A stretch of 64,000 nt of DNA, from contig JAOTOM010003989.1 of the NCBI GenBank assembly GCA_034440615.1, forward strand, positions 1 through 64,000. Reading direction: 5' to 3'. Under the pieces are notes generated by a model. The model was not told where the DNA came from. It did not search any database and worked only from the letters and a program-made list of their open reading frames with translations. The translations under genes and the position numbers were made by a program. The stretch comes from Ashinkailepas kermadecensis (Eukaryota; Arthropoda; Thecostraca; Neolepadidae). This document shows positions 55,392 to 64,000 of this stretch, in pieces (the stretch's first letter is position 1; the number at the start of each line of letters is the position of its first letter).

Positions 55392-55589
55392 ATGCCACGC
55401 TTGTCCGATACGACAGTGAGTGGAGCTGCCTGGTGCCATGATTGTCAGGTACCACGCTTGTCAGATACGACAGGGAGTGGGGGTTGCCTGATGTCGCGTT
55501 TGTCAGGTACGATAGTGTGTGGGACTGCCTGACGTCATGTTTGTAAGGTACGACAATGAGTGAACTCTCATTGCCGCAACATGTGACAG

Positions 55590-55776
55590 GTACGACAGCG
55601 AGCGGGACCGCGAGGCTCGCGAGCACCTGGAGGAGCGTGAAGGCCGGGCGACGTTCGTGACTGACCAGCTGCGAGCCGCCGCTGATCGCGGCACCGTCGC
55701 GGACCGCATCCGCTCCAACCGCTACAACATCCAGCGGTCGGCCAGCGATATGGACAGGAGCTTCGTCAAACGGTGA
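55590..55776 (+). CDS. cwc25: cwc25 last exon, conserved C-terminus and stop
   Basis: Acceptor CATGTGACAG|G; the first G completes AGG (Arg) with the AG of the previous exon. It reads YDSERDREAREHLEEREGR, then a helix-rich segment TVADRIRSNRYNIQRS, and ends SDMDRSFVKR followed by TGA at 55774-55776. The pattern DRVKRNxYxxQR...L.xxFMKR is the C-terminal signature of CWC25 proteins. Joining to the preceding exon keeps the family spacing MMxNAxW...DxEREQRLE without a gap, which strongly supports the splice assignment. The exon is much richer in GC than its intron. Confidence 0.9.
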
Positions 55777-56137
55777 CGTCATTGTGCGGCTGTCAGCCGG
55801 CCGCGCTGGTGCGCGGCGGGCATCTGTTCCGCAGTGACATCAGCCGAACGAGCATCGATCGGCCGAGAGGTGTCGAACACGCAGTTTTGTGGTGTGTTTG
55901 TGTCCTCGGTAGCTGTCGTTCGTCTCATCAGTGGATCACTAGAAGTTGGCGCCGGAGACGGTCCCGTGTGTCGGCCGACGGCCTTGCCGACCGGCGATCA
56001 GTGCGTCGTGTCCGGCACAGCAGTGCGACGGCTCCGGGTGCCGCCGCTCGTTCGACTGGTGTGATAGTCGGCGCCGGTGCTGTGTCGATCTCCTCTGGCA
56101 GTCGGTCTCGTTCATCAGTCGCCAGTCGCCATCGGTC

Positions 56138-57052
56138 GGTGTCGCTCAGCTGTCAGCCAGTCAGACATGGCGTCCACGTGGTGATGGTGGGTGTCGCCCA
56201 GCTGTCAGTCAGGGATGGCGTCCACGCGGTGATGGTGGGTGTCGCCCAGCTGTCAGTCAGGGATGGCGTCCACGCGGTGACGGTGGGTGTCGCCCAGCTG
56301 TCAGTCAGGGATGGCGTCCACGCGGTGATGGTGGGTGTCGCCCAGCTGTCAGTCAGGGATGGCGTCCACGCGGTGACGGTGGGTGTCGCCCAGCTGTCAG
56401 TCAGGGATGGCGTCCACGCGGTGACGGTGGGTGTCGCCCAGCTGTCAGCCAGTCAGGGATGGCGTCCACGCGGTGACTGTGGGTGTCGCCCAGCTGTCAG
56501 TTAGCCAGGGATGGCGTCCACGCGGTGACTGTGGGTGTCGCCCAGCTGTCAGTTAGCCAGGGATGGCGTCCACGCGGTGACGGTGGGTGTCGCCCAGTTG
56601 TCAGTTAGCCAGGGATGGCGTCCACGCTGTGATGGGTGTCGCCCAGCTGTCAGTTAGCCAGGGATGGCGTCCACGCGTTGACGGTGGGTGTCGCCCAGCT
56701 GTCAGTTAGCCAGGGATGGCGTCCAGCGGTGACTGTGGGTGTCGCCCAGCTGTCAGTTAGCCAGGGATGGCGTCCACGCGTTGACGGTGGGTGTCGCCCA
56801 GCTGTCAGTTAGCCAGGGATGGCGTCCACGCGTTGACGGTGGGTGTCGCCCAGCTGTCAGTTAGCCAGGGATGGCGTCCAGCGGTGACTGTGGGTGTCGC
56901 CCAGCTGTCAGTTAGCCAGGGATGGCGTCCACGCGTTGACGGTGGGTGTCGCCCAGCTGTCAGTTAGCCAGGGATGGCGTCCACGCGTTGACGGTGGGTG
57001 TCGCCCAGCTGTCAGTTAGCCAGGGATGGCGTCCACGCGTTGACGGTGGGTC
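56138..57052 (+). repeat. 48-52-bp minisatellite, about 18 units, downstream of cwc25
   Basis: The unit contains ggatggcgtccacgcggtga and gggtgtcgcccagctgtcag. The first units are 48 bp (ending gtcagtcag); later ones are 51-52 bp (ending gttagccag). The 48-bp units keep a frame open (VRDGVHAVMVGVAQLS repeats), but this frame begins at the cwc25 stop and the period later loses divisibility by three, so I treat it as non-coding, probably in or after the 3' UTR. Confidence 0.92.
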
Positions 57053-57999
57053 GGTAGATCACTGCGAGTGCGTGCGTTTCGTACATGGTTGTGAAGATAA
57101 ATCATGTACTCTGAATAGTTGGATGCGCGCGTGTTGCACGTGTGGAGCGTTTGTGTCGAGTTAAGAGACAACGTGTCATGTCATATTGTCTATGCATGTT
57201 GTGTGTGTTATGCTTCCATCACATTTTTTCCAACTTCAGGAAAATGTAAGCTTCACTTTCGGTCTGATACGAACGTCGTGTTGATTTCTTGCAAAGTAAG
57301 TGGTTTCGATTATATAAAATATCGTTAAAAACTCGAAACTAACATCCTCCATTATTTGCTAGGCATCACCGGCCCAGCTATGTACCTACTTATCCAAGTG
57401 AGATGAGGAGATAAAGCCGGTTAATTGAAATATAAAAACCACAAGGTCAAGGTAAGCTATACATTTAAGGAATATTACAGTGAGCTCGATTCAACCATTG
57501 TTCGGAGGAGGGCGGACACCGGATGCGCCTATGGACTCAAATGCAGCTGGCTAAATATGTTCATATGTGCTTTGGGATCAATTAGCTAAGTATATGACGG
57601 TGGAGGGTTCTCACATTGCGTCACTGTCACAGGTGACCTTGATACGACAATGAAGAAGGGCACAATTATTTCAGAGAAGCAAATGCTCGACCATGGTCCC
57701 AGCTGGGTGGTACAGCTGGAAACTTCACTCTCTGGGAGTGGGGTATTTTAGTTCGCTGGTTCAAACAACATTGCTGTTAGTCTGTTGGTTTTGAATGTGC
57801 ACACGTATTGTAGTTTCTAATGGACGTAAATATCATGCCATCATATTCTCGATTCTAACTCGATATCTAACAAAATATAGCATTCACTGATCAAGGATAT
57901 GGTATAATAAGAGATGATGACCTGCCATATTTAAGGTCGAAGTGTACGTCTGTCAAGACAGCTTCATATTCGGATTCACATTCGGATTTAGATTCGAAC
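57053..57999. other. Downstream of cwc25, nothing recognised
   Basis: AT-rich from 57230. No canonical AATAAA was located close to the gene. No gene is supported. Confidence 0.3.
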
Positions 58000-58835
58000 C
58001 CGGACGCCTACGATTTCGCTAAAACTTTGCACACATGCAGTACTAATAGTGCTGAACACAACGGTTACAGTTACTTCCCATCATTTTTAGAACATTGACC
58101 TCCAGAGGTCATCTAATTTCAAGGTCGTCAACTCGGACCCCTACGATTTCGATGAAAAATGGCACACATATAGTACCAATGGTGCTTATTACAGTGATAA
58201 CGCTTATATTCCATCACATTGAGAAGGTTGACCTCCAGAGGCCATCGAATTTCAAGGTTGTTGACCCGGACCCCTACGGTTTCGGCGAAAACTTGCACAC
58301 AGATAGTGCAAATAGTGCTCATCACGGTGGTACCATTCATTTCCCATCACATTGAAAAGTTCGACCTCCAGAGTTCATCGAAGTTCGACATCGTCGACCC
58401 GGACCCCCTGCGATTCTCCTGAAACCTTGCATACATATAGTACTCGGATCGCTGATCACAGTCGTGACAGTTATTTTCCACCACATTGGAAACTTTGACC
58501 GCCAGGGGTCAAGGACGATGGTCTTTCAGCAAGGACGTTGACCTCGGACCCCTATAATTTGGACTAAGATGTGCTATTTTATGCTCTTCTATGCGCTGAT
58601 TACAATGGCGAAAACCGTTGTGCGTCACATTGAAAAATAAGCCCTACAGAGCCAAATGTATATCCACCATATTTACATTCGACCACCGAGATTCAGACAC
58701 AGATGGTACTCAGCATGCTGGACACAGTGGTGGCAGTCATTTTCTATCACATTGAAGACTGACCTCCAGAGGTCAAGGACGATGATCTTTCAGCAAGGTC
58801 GTTGACCCCGAACTCCTACGATTCATCTGGCAGTG
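58000..58835. repeat. 133-bp degenerate tandem repeat, 5-6 units
   Basis: acctccag starts at 58098, 58231, 58364 and, as accgccag, at 58498: spacing 133-134 bp. Later units near 58640-58780 are more diverged. Each unit includes tga-cctccagaggtca, cggacccctacgattt and acacatatagtac. TGACCTCCAGAGGTCA at 58096 and 58760 is an everted pair of AGGTCA half-sites. Confidence 0.8.
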
Positions 58836-59392
58836 GACACCACTGTTAAAGAAGCACCTAACTTATCCATACCTCATTTTAGCTTTACCTTGGAAAAAGT
58901 GTGTAAAATGTAACCTGTGACATTAAACAATGTAACCATGATTCCAAACTGCAATAACAAACCTTAAATGCGGCAATCAAAATCATATCTCACACAGGAA
59001 AACTGAGAGTGAACACATGCTAACCACATTCATCAGCGTTGCATTGCAAAAAGAAATGCCAAGAATTCAAATATTACATAAAAAGCACAAATTTAACCTA
59101 AGCATAAGGACCTGGATGACCCTGATTAGAAGTAATATCCGGCCTTGCTTCTCCAGTAACCATTGCCCAGACGTGATGCAATAGGCAAGCAATTACCAAA
59201 TTGTTTACAAGTTGGTGTGTGGCACAGTATGTATGTACAGGATTACACATAGCATAACAGGAACAATATGATAATTGATAGGAGACCAACGCACAAGATA
59301 AGTTGGTGGTGGTGGATAAGTTAACACGCGCCGTGGAGGGCCTCTGAAGATTACGCGCACTGGAGGGGGGCGGATTCCGCCCCCCCCCCCTC
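58836..59392. other. No recognised feature
   Basis: A C-run and G-run flank cggattccgcc just before the 35-bp array. No gene is seen. Confidence 0.3.
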
Positions 59393-59904
59393 AGCACACC
59401 TTCTACTATGGTGGACCAGAGCCGCGAAGCACACCATCCACTCTGGGGGACCGGTGCCGCGGAGTACATGGTTCACCGTAACGGACCGGAGCCGCGGAGC
59501 ACACCGTCCACTGTGGCGGACCAGGGCCGCGGAGTACATCAACAACTGTGGAAAACCAGGGTCGCGAAGTACACCGTGCACTGCGGTGGACCAGGGCCGT
59601 GGGGCACACCTACTATGACGGACTAGGGCCGCGAAGCATAGCATCCACTGTGACGGATCAGGACCGCGGAGTACATCATCTACTGTGGTGGATCGGGGTC
59701 GCCGAGCAAGCCGACCACTGTGGCGGATCATGGCCGTGGAGTACACCGTCCATTGTAACGGACCGGGGCCGCGGAGCACACCGTCCACTGTGGCGGATCA
59801 GGGCCGTGGAGTACACCGTCCATTGTAACGGACCGGGGCTGCGGAGCACACCGTCCACTGTGGCGGACCGGGGCCGCGGAGTACACCGTCCATTGCGGCG
59901 GATT
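59393..59904 (-). repeat. 35-bp minisatellite, inverted copy, about 15 units
   Basis: Reverse complement of the array at 21552-22127, with the same CCGCGG-containing unit (cgcggagtacaccgtccact). The outer flank caggtcaaattatgtcatgcc also matches the flank at 21516-21550, so array and family A are inherited as one composite. Confidence 0.9.
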
Positions 59905-59940
59905 ATAGCTATCAACAGGTCAAATTATGTCATGCCATGG

Positions 59941-61170
59941 CAGTGGCGTACCTAGGATTTGCGAGAGGAGGCAAACTGATTTGGAAGGTGCCCACCTACC
60001 CCCGTTAAAAAAGTCCCCGGATTTCCACAAAACAAAATTCAAAGGTGGTTTTTCATATTTTTGTTATATAATAATTAGTGACCAAATTAACTCCTGTGGA
60101 GGGGGCCAAATCTACCACCGTTATTTCTGAATCACCGGATTTCAACCCTAACTCCTCCCCATCCTGTTTGAAGGTTTTTCTTTTGGTATCCCCTGAAAAG
60201 TCACCTCACTGCTAAAATTGCACCTGAACAAATCACTCCAAAATATAAAATTTGCCAATATCAGGCATTCCAATTAATAACGCCCGTTCGCCAAAACGCC
60301 AACGTTCGTGCACGTGTACACCCGCCTTGTGCAGTCGACTCATTCGCCACTCTATGTGCGCTTCTCCGGTTTCTGCTAGCTCTCCCACGTTTTGCTAATT
60401 ACTGTCACGTGATAGTCTTGTGCCACATTTGACATGTGGAATGCTTGGTAATGCGGTTCACTGGAAAAAAAATCGATCAATTCAATTCGATGTATTAGTT
60501 CTCTTCTTCCCACATTTTCTCGTGATTAAGAAATCCGGAGACACACTGACCTTTGATGCACCTCATCTCTTTGGCTAAATAAGCTCCCATATTGGCTACC
60601 GAGCCGTGACCCTTGCTAGGTGTTCATTTTTTTTACCCGTTGCGTTTTTATTCTATGGATGTGTTTTAGGGCTCCAGCCAATTTGTGTTAGGGGCTCGGC
60701 ACATGTTTGAGACCGGGCTCTTTTGTACAGCTTTGTTGCTGTTTTATACACCGATGATATTTTTGAGGTATCGGCGCATTTTCGAAGACGCCGATGTGTT
60801 TATTTAGTGCCCAGTCTGTGTGTTCCTTGTTTATGATCAATTCCCTTTTCGAGGGCCCAGCCTGTTTTTGAGGCCCCGTGTGGTCTCATGACCCTGGTGT
60901 GCCTTGAGGGCCTCCGTTACGTTTTTATTTAGCGCTCCCGGTGTGTTTATTTCGAGCTGCAGCGCATATTTTAATGCCCTGTCGCTTTTTGCGAAACTCG
61001 GTACGCTTTGGATTACCCACATTACATTTTGGGACTACCGACGGAATTTTGGGTCCCGAACGCGATATTTCGTTGCCCCGTGGTCACTTGTTCGGATCTC
61101 AAGCGCGAGCTTTAGTGGCTAGGACACGCTTTTGGGGGCCCAACACGTTTTGTGGGTGGTGTGTGCAAAC
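59941..61170 (-). repeat. Dispersed repeat family A, copy 4, inverted
   Basis: Begins CAGTGGCGTACCTAGG at 59941, the terminus of copy 3 in reverse. 59941-60640 mirrors 20780-21515; 60640-61170 mirrors the 21-nt array (for example gtggtcacttgttcggatctc). It is cut off at about 61170, where family B sequence begins. Confidence 0.65.
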
Positions 61171-61174
61171 ATCA

Positions 61175-61584
61175 GTATGACCATGTAATTGTTGTTTAGT
61201 TGCTTAGCATATTTTTTCACAGATAATCTGGTTTAAAATGCATCAGCATCGCTAATCTGAACATTTTATGATGTAAGTTGTACTTCCACAGTGGAGGGAA
61301 ATCCAGCTATTTTATTTGTTTTTCGCACACAATTTTACATTTTTCAGCAAAAGGTGGAGAGTCAGTCCACTATCTAATCCAAATCTGTTTCTTTTCAGTA
61401 CAAAATGTGCTGGTTAACATCAATGTTTCTACTTAGCATGGTGTTTTTCATTTTTTCCCCTTTAGCTTTCTTATCAGCATAAAATAGCATAGGTTATTGG
61501 TGGGCCCAAATCAACATTGGGGGGGGGCAAGATCAACATTGGTGGGGCCATGGCCCCCACAAAAGGATACAAATCGACGCCCTG
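61175..61584 (-). mobile_element. Family B: hAT-like left end, inverted copy
   Basis: Reverse complement of 16364-16800, ending tcgacgccctg at 61584 (terminus CAGGG-CGTCGA). No transposase is present. Confidence 0.55.
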
Positions 61585-62537
61585 GGTGTAATCACGAAGT
61601 CGAAGGTACGAAAAGCTATTGATGTGAGTAGAAAGTGTAGAATAGAAGTATATGGTATTGCGAAGGACTGTACTGCTGTATTTTGTGATGGCCGTGACGA
61701 CCAGACGGGAGGGGAGGGCATTGTCAAATCCGGTCGTTTGTCGTATGAAAAGATGAGTACACCATGTCTCTGTAAATGTGCATCCCAGGGATGTGCAAGT
61801 AGTTCATTTGGTCTGTGACTGAAAGCACACCGGGCACAGTGTCGCGCAAAAGCTCAAAGATTTTCTGCATGGTCGTATAGCAGGTGCGCATTGCCTTGCC
61901 TTCATTGGTGGCGATGGAACCAACCAGGTTGTTTGGTGGGAGGGGTGATGGATGGCACATTTTGAACAACTGATGAGACGACCTGTGGGTCGAATTCTTT
62001 GCATGTACCACCAGGTGGAATTTTCCCATCGAGCTCTGTTTGGCTGCTGGACAGAAAAACAGCAGGGCCCAGCACGTTCTCTGGGGCAATTTGATAATGT
62101 ATTGTGGGAGATGTCCACAAGCTAGATGTTTTTGCGTATGTTACAGCAACTTTGAGGATTTTCCAGAGCTGGCATCACTTGTGGAGCAGGGCCTAAGCAC
62201 TGATATGAGGCTGCCCCATCAATGTGCTAAGTCCTCGACCAATGGTACCGCTGGTTGGATGCGAGATCGTGTACATAGACAAAAATGTGCATGGCGAGCA
62301 GACTTGTACTCGACTCAAATTTTTGAGTCGACTCACATTTGACTCATAGATCTTGAGATCCGATTCAAATTATGATTCAGAGCAGGTCAAAATTATTTGA
62401 TTCGACTCAATTCAGACTCAGAGCTCACAACGCATGGTTCGACACACGACTCAAACAGACTGACATAAATTTTAATCGATTCAGATCCGACTCAGTAGTA
62501 TCAGACTCATGAGCCATATGATTCAGTGTGCACTGCC
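61585..62537. other. No recognised gene
   Basis: A 121-codon minus-strand frame at 61724-62089 has no frame interruptions but no similarity I can name. 62300-62520 is rich in GACTCA/TGAGTC words (gactcaaattt, gattcagac) forming a loose short-period repeat. Confidence 0.3.
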
Positions 62538-63150
<613 letters not shown>

Positions 63151-64000
63151 CATTATTCATCATTCGTCATGAACTGTAATGGTTGGTATATACCTATATA
63201 CCTACCTATATACGTATAAATGCATGTGCATGTGCATAAAGTAATTGACTAAAAAAACATTAAAGAGATGAATGCTTGCCAATGCATATGCAAAGCAATG
63301 AGTGCATAATACTTCAATCCATATCAACCTGATACACAACCTGAATCATATATACCTGACACACATCACCTCACCTCACCTCAACATAGCACCCAGGTCC
63401 TGCACTGCAATAGGCAGCTGCACGGTATAAAATTGAGTTGGTTTGTTACGGACGCCCTCGAAGTTGGTTTGGTAGCGGGCTTGAAGGTTTCCCTTTAGAA
63501 TTGGTTTACATGCAATTTTACCGACTTTCCCTACGCTATCTTGCATTTGCTATGGTAATATAGAGTACTTTGACTTATTCCAATTGAAATATCTATTCTT
63601 CAGCTTCAGCAAGGATTATCCTAAATTACCCAGTAATAATCTTCCTGCCTAACAATGTGCTATTTCCGGCAGGCTCACCATCAAGCGCCTCCAAAATAAA
63701 GGGATTTTTCCCGATATTGGCAGGCTCCCTCTACCGTTGATTTTACTTGTTCTAATTGTCACCCTCGTTCAAGAGCGGAAGAAAGGACAGTCAGGGGGGT
63801 CTAAGTGCGTCATAGCTTCTTCTCCCCAGTGGCAGGATAATTTCTGAAAAGTAAACACAGAAGACCGCCTGAAATGGTAAGGCTACCACTATGATGGCCT
63901 CAGCTGAGGTACCCCTCGCGCAAATGACGTCGCAGGAGCCGACGGGGACGGCTTCGGGAGCGGACACAGCAACGGCACCACTCGCGACCTGATCTGGTCA
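63151..64000. other. Right edge; family G repeat, no gene
   Basis: 63650-63905 is an inverted relative of 28185-28330 and 16200-16340. The last 100 bases become GC-rich and could begin another feature outside the window. Confidence 0.4.

Larger units (their letters stand above)
49910..55589 (+). other. cwc25 last intron, 5.7 kb
   Basis: Donor GTCAGT, acceptor catgtgacag. It holds a LINE family F fragment (50750-51375), a CTCCCG microsatellite (52781-52823), a 41-bp minisatellite (53956-55167), a SINE (55168-55391) and degenerate units of the minisatellite up to the acceptor. Confidence 0.75.

Noticed and set aside
55773..56504. 243-codon open frame with 16-residue repeats
   Set aside because: It begins within the last codons of cwc25 in another frame and is open because 48-bp units are a multiple of three. 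Later units break the period.
61724..62089. 121-codon minus-strand frame as a gene
   Set aside because: No recognisable motif, no clear start context or splice evidence. Length alone is not enough.

Overview
The window is animal nuclear DNA dominated by transposable elements. There are no prokaryotic operons. The evidence is one spliced gene with GT..AG introns, tRNA-derived SINEs, LINEs of at least three lineages, a Penelope-like element, a Helitron remnant, a pogo-type DNA transposon, hAT-like ends, and many short TTAGG/CCTAA stretches. TTAGG is the arthropod-type telomere repeat, so an arthropod (crustacean or chelicerate) is my best guess; the species cannot be named from the sequence.

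The only host gene I recognise is the pre-mRNA splicing factor gene cwc25 on the + strand. Its exons lie at about 47668-48389, 49322-49909 and 55590-55776, and the last ends in the conserved C-terminus. All three visible junctions are phase-compatible. The N-terminal exon or exons were not found. The 5.7-kb last intron holds a 41-bp minisatellite of about 30 units. Its unit resembles the authentic 3' splice site plus the first codons of the last exon, so it looks like an amplified splice acceptor with a GTGAGT donor-like hexamer in each unit. I consider this the most unusual feature of the window.

Layout. 1-7.3 kb: TTAGG-bearing MITE remnant, first copies of a large dispersed repeat (family A, with a degenerate 21-nt internal array), and SINE insertions. 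7.3-13.6 kb: an almost intact I-group LINE (ORF1 plus ORF2 with endonuclease, RT and RNase H). 13.6-24.5 kb: more family A, a 35-bp minisatellite, hAT-like ends, and a MITE with 38-bp TIRs. 24.5-28.1 kb: a complete 3.6-kb pogo-like transposon with TA duplication, sitting in a repeat whose empty site is present elsewhere in the window. 30.4-33.1 kb: a decayed CR1/L2-like LINE on the minus strand. 34.3-37.6 kb: a foldback-like element whose long inverted arms are arrays of ~18-bp repeats. 38.1-51.4 kb: LINE 3' ends, a Helitron remnant containing an inverted-duplicated Penelope-like element with hammerhead-like motifs, then cwc25. 54-59 kb: minisatellites of 41, 48-52 and 133 bp. 59.4-61.6 kb: an inverted copy of family A. 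62.5-63.2 kb: CA/TA microsatellites.

The recurring theme is nesting: several insertions have target-site duplications and, in a few cases, an unoccupied homologous site elsewhere in the window, so relative insertion order can be read directly. Coordinates of repeat edges without a duplication are approximate.
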